Positions 1 through 5,556 of a stretch of DNA of 6,688 bases are shown piece after piece. Position 1 is the first letter of the stretch; each line of letters opens with the position of its first letter. The DNA is from JBPCPM01 sp050999155 (GTDB taxonomy: Bacteria; Actinomycetota; Thermoleophilia; Solirubrobacterales; 70-9). Made by a program: the position numbers and the translations under genes. The stretch spans positions 1-6,688 of the forward strand of contig JBPCPM010000010.1 of the NCBI GenBank assembly GCA_050999155.1, written 5' to 3'. Below the pieces are notes generated by a model. The model ran no database searches. It saw only the letters and a program-made list of their open reading frames with translations, and had not been told where the DNA came from.

Positions 1-124
1 AGCCCCTCAAGCGCTCCCGTGCGAAGCTCCGCAACGTGAACGCGCCGACCCCCACCCCGATCAGGTCCGATCACGGCCGTGCTGCCCGCTCAACCACCAC
101 GGGCCGCGTTAGCGACCCACGCTC
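1..124. other. Left edge, no supported gene
   Basis: This stretch lies beyond the 3' end of the flavoprotein gene. On the minus strand there is an open frame with high G/C wobble positions after a TGA near base 73. It could begin at a GTG (about base 55) and run off the left edge, reading roughly VGVGAFTLRSFARERLRG. It has no clear ribosome binding site, and the plus-strand frame sharing its wobble positions is equally G/C-rich, so codon bias cannot decide between them. It may be the start of a small membrane protein, or nothing. Confidence 0.2.
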
Positions 125-1912
125 CTATGCGTCAACCTGCTTGGCCGGGTTCGCGCTCCCCGTTTCTCCGCCGAACTCGTCGAGCCACGCGAACTGCAGG
201 CCCTTCACCGGCTTCCGCGCGTCTCTCGCCGCTATCCCGGTGTCCTTGAGGAGGCCGTCCTCCTCCCACCGGTCGCGGTCGAGGCTCACGGCGTAGGGGT
301 CGACCGTCGCCTTCCGGTCGAGGCCTCCCTCCTCGAGCAGCCGCCCGGCCTTCTCGAAGGTCGTGACGACGAAACCCTCGAGCGCCTCGAGGTCGCGCTT
401 TGCCTTTGCCAGCAGCTGCTCGTCGTCGAGCTCGTCGTCGAGCTCGTCGCTGACCTGTGCGAGCCAGGGGAACAGCGTGACGAAGCTGTTACACCACTCA
501 CGACCGTCGAGCTCGTGCCACTGCTGGAAGAGCTGCTGCATCCGGGTGTTCAGCTGGATCGCGCGCTCGTACTCGCCGTCGGCCTGCTGCAGGAACTCGA
601 GGTCGGTCCACTTGTCGTGGTAGAACCACAGGGCCGGGAAGGACCAGTAGAAGGCGTAGTCCCAGAGCAGCTTGACGCACATCACCTGTGCGTCACCGAA
701 GAGGTGGTATTGATCGAGGTAGTACGCCCGGCTGACCTCGAATTGACGGAAGTACTGGGCGTTGTATCGCTCGATCCGCTCGCCCACGTCGTCACCGTCT
801 AGGTCGCGGCACACGGCGTCAGTGACGTAGGTGTTGCTGAGGGCGATGTAGTCGGAGCCAGGCGAGTAGAGCGGGTCGAGGAACGCCCCGGCCTCGCCGG
901 TCAGGCACCAGCGATCGGGTGAGAACACCCGCTCGCAGCCGTAGGAGAAGTCCTCGACGCGCAGGAAGTCCTCGATCTGGTCGCGGCGCGAGTCGACCTC
1001 GTTTCCCAGCTGCGGCTCGTGTCGATGGAGCCAGTCGATCGCTCCGTCGAGGGTGTTGAGCTCCTCCCAGGGGTGGAAGCGCGGGTCGGCCACGATACCG
1101 AGCGAGATCGGCCCTGAGGCAAGCGGAATCAGCCAGACCCAGTAGCCCTCACCCATCAAGTGATTGGTGCTGAACTTGCGCAGGCCCCGCTCGGCCATCC
1201 GCCCGAGCCACTTCTCGTCATCGGACCAGTCCTCGATGTCAATCCCACCGTCGAGCCTGAACCAAGACGAGTTCACGTGATGGCCGTTTCCCTTGGCGAG
1301 GCCGAGCTGCTTCTTCAGCGTGCTGGCGCGCCCGGTGGCGTCCACCACCCAGGTTGCCGATACCTCGAATGAGGAGCCGAGCTGCGAGAGCGTCACCCGA
1401 TGCCGATCACCCGGATCCCCGAGCTGAACCCCTTCGACCCTGCAGCCCGCAAGCAGGTCGTTCCCCAAGCGCTTGTTGCGGCGTCCGAGCTCGTTCTCGA
1501 AGCGCCCACGGTCGAGCTGGTAGGCGGGGACTACCGGCCAGCGCGGCGATCCCCACTCGACCCGGCGCGCGATGTCGCCGTTGTCACCGGCGGGGAAGAA
1601 GAACCTCAGGCCGGCCTTGGGGTTTTGCGCGTCCTTCATGTGATCTTCCATCCCGATCACATTTGCGAAGTAGTGCGCGCTGAGCTCGACCGTCGACTCG
1701 CCCACCTTGAAGGCCGCCTCCGGAGCCGGACCCTCGCGCTTCTCCGCGATCATGATCGCGGTGTCGGGGCGGCGCTGCTTGAGCTGCAGGCCAAGGGTCA
1801 GCCCGGCGAGGCCTCCACCCAAGATCACGACATCGTAGGAGTCCTGCGTCGCGCCGATTTCCCACTGTGCGCTCTCTGTGATCTCTTGTGCGGGAGACCC
1901 TTGATCGGGCAC
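125..1912 (-). CDS. Flavin-dependent halogenase-family FAD oxidoreductase
   Basis: This 595-residue flavoprotein has an N-terminal FAD-binding Rossmann fold: GGGLAG at residues 32-37 after the strand YDVVIL, and VVDATGR at 189-195. Family marks are KVGEST (69-74), WVWLIP (258-263), which fits the WxWxIP signature of flavin-dependent halogenases, and DPLYSPGSD (346-354). K99 in PKAGLRFFF is a plausible counterpart of the catalytic lysine of PrnA-type enzymes. The DPLESTG glutamate of tryptophan halogenases is absent, so the substrate is probably not free tryptophan. Such enzymes use FADH2 and O2 to halogenate or hydroxylate aromatic substrates and need a partner reductase; one lies at 4341-4862. 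A helical C-terminal region of about 190 residues (from about 400) follows the catalytic fold, with an acidic DELD repeat at 489-498. The GTG start is chosen for GGAGGT six bases upstream. Some relatives with this signature may not halogenate, so monooxygenase or plain oxidoreductase activity remains possible. Confidence 0.85.
   Translation of the reverse strand: MPDQGSPAQEITESAQWEIGATQDSYDVVILGGGLAGLTLGLQLKQRRPDTAIMIAEKREGPAPEAAFKVGESTVELSAHYFANVIGMEDHMKDAQNPKAGLRFFFPAGDNGDIARRVEWGSPRWPVVPAYQLDRGRFENELGRRNKRLGNDLLAGCRVEGVQLGDPGDRHRVTLSQLGSSFEVSATWVVDATGRASTLKKQLGLAKGNGHHVNSSWFRLDGGIDIEDWSDDEKWLGRMAERGLRKFSTNHLMGEGYWVWLIPLASGPISLGIVADPRFHPWEELNTLDGAIDWLHRHEPQLGNEVDSRRDQIEDFLRVEDFSYGCERVFSPDRWCLTGEAGAFLDPLYSPGSDYIALSNTYVTDAVCRDLDGDDVGERIERYNAQYFRQFEVSRAYYLDQYHLFGDAQVMCVKLLWDYAFYWSFPALWFYHDKWTDLEFLQQADGEYERAIQLNTRMQQLFQQWHELDGREWCNSFVTLFPWLAQVSDELDDELDDEQLLAKAKRDLEALEGFVVTTFEKAGRLLEEGGLDRKATVDPYAVSLDRDRWEEDGLLKDTGIAARDARKPVKGLQFAWLDEFGGETGSANPAKQVDA
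421..449 (-). repeat. 12-bp tandem repeat inside flavoprotein gene
   Basis: The unit cgtcgtcgagct occurs twice in direct succession and continues for another five bases, 29 bases in all. The period is four codons, so it encodes the acidic run DELDDELDDE (residues 489-498) without breaking the frame. Copy-number change by slippage would add or remove four residues in a likely surface loop of the C-terminal region. Confidence 0.8.
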
Positions 1913-1918
1913 TTGCCT

Positions 1919-1924
1919 ACCTCC
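1919..1924 (-). promoter_or_regulatory. Ribosome binding site of the flavoprotein
   Basis: GGAGGT on the minus strand lies six bases before the GTG at 1912. It fixes the non-ATG start; no equally good site exists for another start nearby. Confidence 0.8.
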
Positions 1925-2127
1925 GTCGAATAATGGGACCGGCCGGCGAATCGATGGGTCGCCGCTACTCTAACCCGTCCCGAGGGGCCGAGGGGTGCGT
2001 GTCCACTTTTCCCGGGAGGCTCCATTCGTGGGTGTGTCGGCCCTCGCGCGGTCCCGGGGCGCTGGTGGCGTTGCGAACCGCCGAGGCCCTTGGCCGCTCC
2101 CGCGGTGATTTGTTCCGCGTCCCCGAC

Positions 2128-2157
2128 TTGACTCGCGCGGTCGCGGGCATCTAGGCT
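2128..2157 (+). promoter_or_regulatory. Sigma-70-type promoter of the first FHA gene
   Basis: TTGACT (2128-2133) and TAGGCT (2152-2157) are separated by 18 bases. The -35 matches the consensus at five of six positions, and the -10 fits the TAnnnT form common in actinobacteria. Transcription would start near 2164, leaving a leader of about eight bases before the ATG at 2172. That agrees with the lack of a clear Shine-Dalgarno there, so translation would be nearly leaderless. The site lies in the 259-bp region shared with the divergent flavoprotein gene. Confidence 0.6.
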
Positions 2158-2171
2158 CGAGTTGGACTGCT

Positions 2172-3364
2172 ATGGCGACTCTGAAGGTCATCTCCGGTTC
2201 CGACTCCGGCCAGTCGATGGAAATTGACCACGAGATCGTGGTCGGCCGGGAGGGCGCCGACCTCGCGATCGACGATGCCGAGGTGTCCCGGCGCCATGCC
2301 GCCATACGGCCGGTTGACGGCGGACTCGAGGTCGAGGATCTCGGGTCGAAGAACGGGACGCCCTGAACGGCAAGAGGATTACCTGGACGCTCCTCTTGAC
2401 CAGCAGCGGAAAGGTCCAGATCGGCGGCACCGAGGTGCGGATCGAGGTGCCGCTCGCCGGGCCGGCGGTCACGCGCGCGCACGACAGGCCGGTCGCAGAC
2501 CCGCCGGGGGAGCCTGCGACCACGCGTGCGCGCGACATACCGGTTGCGGACCCGCAGCGGACAGCGAGCGCGCCGGCGCGCTCGTCCGGGCCGGCGCGCA
2601 CCCGGGTTTACCCAGCGCCCCGAAGGCGGCGCGGCGGCAGGCGGGCCGGCGGCGGGCTCTCCGGCGGATGAGCGTGAGTCCGCCAAAGCCGCCCTGATCA
2701 TGGCCGTGGCAGGGGGCCTCATCGGTGTGATCGGCTCCGCGGCACACCCACAACCCTCTCCCGACGAGCTAAACGTGAAGGCGTTTCTCGACACGATCGT
2801 CCCCTCCGACTCCTGGGTGCTGCTCCACCTCCTGATCCTGTTCTCGCTGTTCGTCGGGGCGGCGGCGCTGGTGCTCCTCGCCCGCGTGGGGGCGCTCGTC
2901 CTCGTCGCCGCGACGGCGATGAGCGGCGCCTGGATGCTCCTCGACGGGCTGGCAATGAAGGCGATCGCCGACGACTGGGCGGCGTCGACGGGGGCGGCGC
3001 ACGTCGCTGACGAGCGCGCTGCGATAGCGATCGAGCACTTCATCCTGGCGCTCTTCAGCGCTTGGCTGGTCTTCTGGCGGGCGTACCCTACGTCTGCTTC
3101 GGACTGGCTTGTATCCAGGACGGCCGCTTCCCGACGTGGGCGGGCGCGATGGGCGCCGCGATCGGGGTGGCCTCCTTCGTACTCGGGGTCATACAGTTCT
3201 ACACGGAGCGAGATGCGCTCATAACCCACACGCTCATGCCGCCCGTTTCGGTTCTGGGCGGAATCTGGCTGCCGATCATCATCTTCCTCTGGTGGCGCCT
3301 GGTCCGGGATGGCCCCGGTGGATCGAGGGAGCCCGGGGTGGCCGCCGGAGCACCCGCCGTCTGA
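2172..3364 (+). pseudogene. FHA domain-repeat linker-polytopic membrane protein, three frameshifts
   Basis: Three reading-frame segments join into one protein. Segment one (2172-2362) holds most of an FHA domain, the phosphothreonine-binding fold: GRE at 25-27, SRRH at 39-42, NGT at 61-63. It then meets a TGA, but LNGKRI and the last FHA strands (GKVQIGGTEVRIEV) continue in another frame from 2363. The linker holds two TRAxDxPVAD repeats, like those of the FHA protein at 4866. At the CCCC run 2618-2621 the frame changes again into PEGGAAAGG, mirroring PQGGGAAGG of the paralogue, and leads to a membrane domain. Its last part needs a third shift near 3060 (ILALFSA to LAGLLAGV). About six hydrophobic helices are visible: roughly 2685-2750, 2812-2877, 2889-2955, 3039-3115, 3144-3205 and 3230-3300. 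Correcting by +1, -1 and +1 base gives 1194 nt, or 397 residues. The membrane part recalls small actinobacterial integral-membrane families such as DUF4386, but I cannot confirm this. True decay or sequencing error could explain the shifts. Alternatively the membrane part could be a separate gene from the ATG at 2700, though no ribosome site supports that. Confidence 0.7.
2468..2560 (+). repeat. Two TRAxDxPVAD linker repeats in first FHA gene
   Basis: The frame used between 2363 and 2617 reads VTRAHDRPVADPPGE and then TTRARDIPVADPQR. Both copies keep T-R-A-x-D-x-P-V-A-D, the same core as the 14-residue repeats of the second FHA protein. A third degenerate copy (ARTRVYPAP) precedes the CCCC frameshift site. 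The match shows that the middle frame is really translated, or was until recently. Confidence 0.75.
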
Positions 3365-3428
3365 GCGCCTCCCAGGGCGGCGGCTGGCAACCGTCCGCAC
3401 GAGGGTGTCCTCGCGCTCGGTCTGGGGT

Positions 3429-3434
3429 TAGGAT
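3429..3434 (+). promoter_or_regulatory. Possible -10 element before the operon
   Basis: TAGGAT fits the actinobacterial TAnnnT pattern and lies 34 bases before the ATG at 3468, inside the 103-base gap after the broken FHA gene. No good -35 is seen 17-18 bases upstream, so the operon may instead depend on read-through from the promoter at 2128. Confidence 0.3.
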
Positions 3435-3457
3435 GGCGCTCCACCGGCACCGATCGA

Positions 3458-3464
3458 GGAGGAG
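3458..3464 (+). promoter_or_regulatory. Ribosome binding site of the barrel-cNMP protein
   Basis: GGAGGAG with its GGAGG core five bases before the ATG at 3468 is near-ideal and supports that start. Confidence 0.8.
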
Positions 3465-3467
3465 AGC

Positions 3468-4331
3468 ATGAGCACCGAGCAGGAGGGGGTGGACGTCCCG
3501 CCCCACGTCGTGGAGTACCTGAGCGGGCAGAGCACGCTCACGCTCGCGACGGCGTCCTCCGGCGGCGTGCCGCGGGCCAGCACCTTCCTCTACGTCAACG
3601 ACGGTCCCAAGCTCTTCTTCTGGACCAAGCCCCACACCACCACTGCCCAGCATCTGGAACAGAACCCGGTGGTCTCGTTCGCGGTCGACGACTACACGGA
3701 CGACCTACGTCAGACAAAGGGCGTGCAGGGGAGCGGAGAGTGCTCTGTCGTCTTGAGCGGGGAGGAGATAGCTCGCGTCGCCGATCTGTTCGGGCAGAAG
3801 TTCCCGGACCTCTCGCCGGGGGCGACGATGAGCATCTCGTTCTTCCGCATCACCCCGACCGAGATCGAGTTCATCGACAACACGGGGGAGGGCTCTGCGA
3901 CCTCGGGAGAGACGTTCGGGGCGGAGTTCCACCGCGAACGGTCCTTCAGCGTCTTCGCAGATCTTCCGGTAGTCAGCTCCGACGCTATCTCGGCCGTCCT
4001 CCAGAGCATGTCTGCAGATGCGGGAGAGGTGATCGTCCGCGAGGGCGGCCCCGCCGACAAGTTCTTCGTCGTCACGGAAGGAGAGGTCGAGGTCACCCGG
4101 GGGCAGGGGGATCAGACCGAGACGGTCGCAACCCTCGGACCGGGACATTTCTTCGGCGAGGTGGCAATCATGCGTGACACGGCTCGGTCGGCGACCATCA
4201 CTGCCCGAAGCCCGACCCGCCTGCTGGCGATGGAACGGGAGACGTTTCGTGACGTGGTGGCGCAGTCGCTCGGGACCACCGCCCAGTTCGACCAGATCAT
4301 ACGCGGGCGACTCGAGGCGCTCGGCGGCTAG
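3468..4331 (+). CDS. PPOX-type FMN barrel fused to cyclic-nucleotide-binding domain
   Basis: This 287-residue protein has two domains. Residues about 10-140 look like the split beta-barrel of the pyridoxamine 5'-phosphate oxidase-like family: TLTLATASSGGVPRAST, then LFFWTKPHTTTAQHLEQNP, then KGVQGSGECSVV. Such domains bind FMN, F420 or heme. Residues about 157-270 form a cyclic-nucleotide-binding domain: GEVIVREGGPADKFFVV, EGEVEV, and the phosphate-binding cassette FGEVAIMRDTARSAT (229-243) with E231 and R240, the residues that contact cNMP in CAP/PKA-type domains. There is no C-terminal helix-turn-helix, so this is not a CRP-type regulator; a ligand-gated flavin or redox protein is inferred. 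No signal peptide or membrane segment is seen, so it should be cytosolic. Its stop codon overlaps the ribosome site of the flavin reductase, so the two are translationally linked. The cofactor and reaction cannot be read from sequence. Confidence 0.88.
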   Translation: MSTEQEGVDVPPHVVEYLSGQSTLTLATASSGGVPRASTFLYVNDGPKLFFWTKPHTTTAQHLEQNPVVSFAVDDYTDDLRQTKGVQGSGECSVVLSGEEIARVADLFGQKFPDLSPGATMSISFFRITPTEIEFIDNTGEGSATSGETFGAEFHRERSFSVFADLPVVSSDAISAVLQSMSADAGEVIVREGGPADKFFVVTEGEVEVTRGQGDQTETVATLGPGHFFGEVAIMRDTARSATITARSPTRLLAMERETFRDVVAQSLGTTAQFDQIIRGRLEALGG

Positions 4332-4335
4332 GAGG
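4330..4335 (+). promoter_or_regulatory. Ribosome binding site overlapping the upstream stop
   Basis: AGGAGG shares its first two bases with the TAG stop of the preceding gene and lies five bases before the ATG at 4341. The spacing favours this ATG over the in-frame ATG at 4347 and implies translational coupling. Confidence 0.75.
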
Positions 4336-4340
4336 CGCCG

Positions 4341-4862
4341 ATGACCATGGAGGCTGCTACGGCCGGACAGAGCTTCACGGGCGCGGATTTCAGGTCGGCG
4401 CTCGGATCGTTTGCCACCGGGGTCACCGTGATCACGACACGGGGCCAGGAGCACGCCTACGGTATGACTGCCAACGCCTTCTCCTCCGTGTCGCTCGACC
4501 CTCCGCTGGTGCTCGTCTGCGCAAAGAGCGGGGCCGAAGGCTCCGAACACATCGAGGCGAACGGCCGCTTCGCGGTGAACATCCTCGGTGCCGAGCAAGA
4601 GCCGCTGTCGCGTTACTTCTCTTCGAAGGATCGGCCGCGTGGCAGGGACGCGTTCCGCGAGGTGGCGCACTGGATCGGCGTGAGCGGATCGCCCATCCTC
4701 GATGGCGTTGCGACGTACCTCGACTGCCGCCTGCATGAGGCACGCGCGGCGGGCGACCACCAGATCTTCATCGGGGAGGTACTGGCGCTCGAGGTGAGCT
4801 CCGAAGTCGCGCCGCTCCTCTTCCATGGGGGCGGCTACCGCTACCTGCGCGAGGATGGTTGA
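4341..4862 (+). CDS. Flavin reductase (FMN-binding split barrel, HpaC-like)
   Basis: This 173-residue protein matches the flavin reductase family (PF01613) from end to end. Visible marks are GSFATGVTVITT (22-33), GMTANAFSSVSLDPPL (41-56), FAVNIL (77-82), GDHQIFIGEV (138-147) and PLLFHGGGYRYL (158-169). Members reduce FMN or FAD with NAD(P)H and pass the free reduced flavin to a partner oxygenase or halogenase; the protein is soluble and usually dimeric. The length is normal and the frame intact. The gene starts nine bases after the stop of the barrel-cNMP gene and ends three bases before the ATG of the second FHA gene, so the three form one operon. The halogenase-type flavoprotein at 125-1912 is a plausible client, although it is transcribed divergently and separated by the broken FHA gene. 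Which flavin and which nicotinamide it prefers cannot be told. Confidence 0.92.
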   Translation: MTMEAATAGQSFTGADFRSALGSFATGVTVITTRGQEHAYGMTANAFSSVSLDPPLVLVCAKSGAEGSEHIEANGRFAVNILGAEQEPLSRYFSSKDRPRGRDAFREVAHWIGVSGSPILDGVATYLDCRLHEARAAGDHQIFIGEVLALEVSSEVAPLLFHGGGYRYLREDG

Positions 4863-4865
4863 GCG

Positions 4866-5552
4866 ATGAGCACCCTTCGGGTGACCTCGGGGCCGGCGGC
4901 GGGTACGGCACTCGTCGTCCAGGAGGAGATCGTGATCGGCAGGGAGAACGTCGATCTAACGATCGCCGACGGCGAGCTTTCGCGGCGCCACGCCGTGGTG
5001 CGCCCCGAGGGGCAGGGGGTGGTCGTAGAGGATCTCGGCTCGATGAACGGGACCTTCGTTGACGGCTGGCGGATCACGGAGCCGGTCACGCTCAGCGGTA
5101 CCGCGACCATCAGGGTCGGCAAGAGCGAGATCTCACTCGAGCTGTCGGCGGCCGCGCCCACCCGTGCAGCCCCGATCGTGGAGGGACAGCAGGCCACCCG
5201 AGCCTCGGACGTGCCGGTGATGGACGTGGACGACGCGACGCGGGTGCGGGATGTCCCCGTGGTGGACATCGATAACGCGACGCGGGCCCGGGATGTGCCC
5301 GTGGTGGACACCCCTCGGGCCACCCGCGCGAGCGACGTGCCCGTGGCCAAGGCACCTCAGGCAACGCGCGCGAGCGACGTGCCCGTGGCCGAGGTCTCCC
5401 AGCCGACCCGCACGAGCCCCGCCGTCCCGCCTCAAGGGGGCGGGGCCGCCGGGGGGCGTCCGCCGGCCGCGATCGCCGGGATACCCACGATCGTCGTCGC
5501 GGGCGTGGCGGTGGCCCTCGTCGTGGTACTCCTGATCCTGCTGCTGGGCTGA
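4866..5552 (+). CDS. Tail-anchored FHA protein with five threonine repeats
   Basis: The 228-residue protein has three parts. Residues 4-95 are an FHA domain, with IGRE (24-27), SRRH (39-42) and MNGTF (60-64) providing the conserved Arg, Ser, His and Asn of the phosphothreonine pocket. Residues 110-179 are five exact-length 14-residue repeats beginning ATR and containing DVPV. After a Gly/Pro-rich hinge (PPQGGGAAGG), residues about 205-227 form one hydrophobic helix ending one residue before the C terminus, so the protein is probably tail-anchored with the FHA domain in the cytosol. FHA domains dock onto Thr-phosphorylated partners of Ser/Thr kinases; no kinase is present in this window. It is a paralogue of the broken FHA gene at 2172: 35 of the first 63 residues are identical by hand alignment. 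It follows the flavin reductase by three bases with only a weak GAGG 11 bases upstream, so translation is likely coupled. Its stop lies four bases from that of fabD. Confidence 0.9.
   Translation: MSTLRVTSGPAAGTALVVQEEIVIGRENVDLTIADGELSRRHAVVRPEGQGVVVEDLGSMNGTFVDGWRITEPVTLSGTATIRVGKSEISLELSAAAPTRAAPIVEGQQATRASDVPVMDVDDATRVRDVPVVDIDNATRARDVPVVDTPRATRASDVPVAKAPQATRASDVPVAEVSQPTRTSPAVPPQGGGAAGGRPPAAIAGIPTIVVAGVAVALVVVLLILLLG
5193..5402 (+). repeat. Five 42-bp in-frame repeats (ATRxxDVPV)
   Basis: Five consecutive units of 42 bases encode ATRASDVPVMDVDD, ATRVRDVPVVDIDN, ATRARDVPVVDTPR, ATRASDVPVAKAPQ and ATRASDVPVAEVSQ. A degenerate copy (APTRAAPIV) precedes them and another (PTRTSPAVP) follows. 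A-T-R, D, V-P-V are invariant, while the last five positions drift. Synonymous codons differ between copies (acc/acg, cga/cgg/cgc), so the protein motif appears to be under selection rather than freshly duplicated. Confidence 0.92.
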
Positions 5553-5556
5553 GGCG

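Noticed and set aside
84..104. Terminator hairpin after the flavoprotein (GCCCG/CGGGC arms)
   Set aside because: It has only a five-base stem with an 11-base loop and no T-run on either strand.
1400..1933. Plus-strand open frame (177 codons) antisense to the flavoprotein
   Set aside because: It lies over the FAD-binding end of a gene with strong motifs and a good ribosome site. Its own sequence shows no domain.
1967..1972. -10 element (TAGAGT, minus strand) for the flavoprotein
   Set aside because: The spacing to the start is plausible, but there is no recognisable -35 at 16-19 bases, so the site is too weak to list.
2355..2368. Programmed -1 frameshift at the first break of the FHA gene
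   Set aside because: The context acg-ccc-tga is not a slippery heptamer; ccc would re-pair with gcc. Two further frame changes in the same gene make indels more likely.
2526..2700. ATG at 2526 as start of a separate membrane protein
   Set aside because: Its first 40 or so codons read an Arg-rich shadow of the repeat-coding frame, and no ribosome site precedes it. The membrane frame becomes protein-like only after the CCCC run at 2618-2621.
1970..3400. Long minus-strand open frame (476 codons) across the FHA-membrane gene
   Set aside because: Its product is Arg/Ser/Pro-rich low-complexity sequence without recognisable domains, and the opposite strand carries clear FHA and membrane sequence. 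It is an antisense shadow of high-GC DNA.
3705..4826. Minus-strand open frame (373 codons) across the barrel-cNMP and reductase genes
   Set aside because: It spans two well-supported genes and their junction, and its Arg/Glu/His-rich product has no motif.
5193..5402. CRISPR-like array
   Set aside because: The units are contiguous 42-base in-frame coding repeats with no unique spacers and with synonymous variation, so they are protein repeats.
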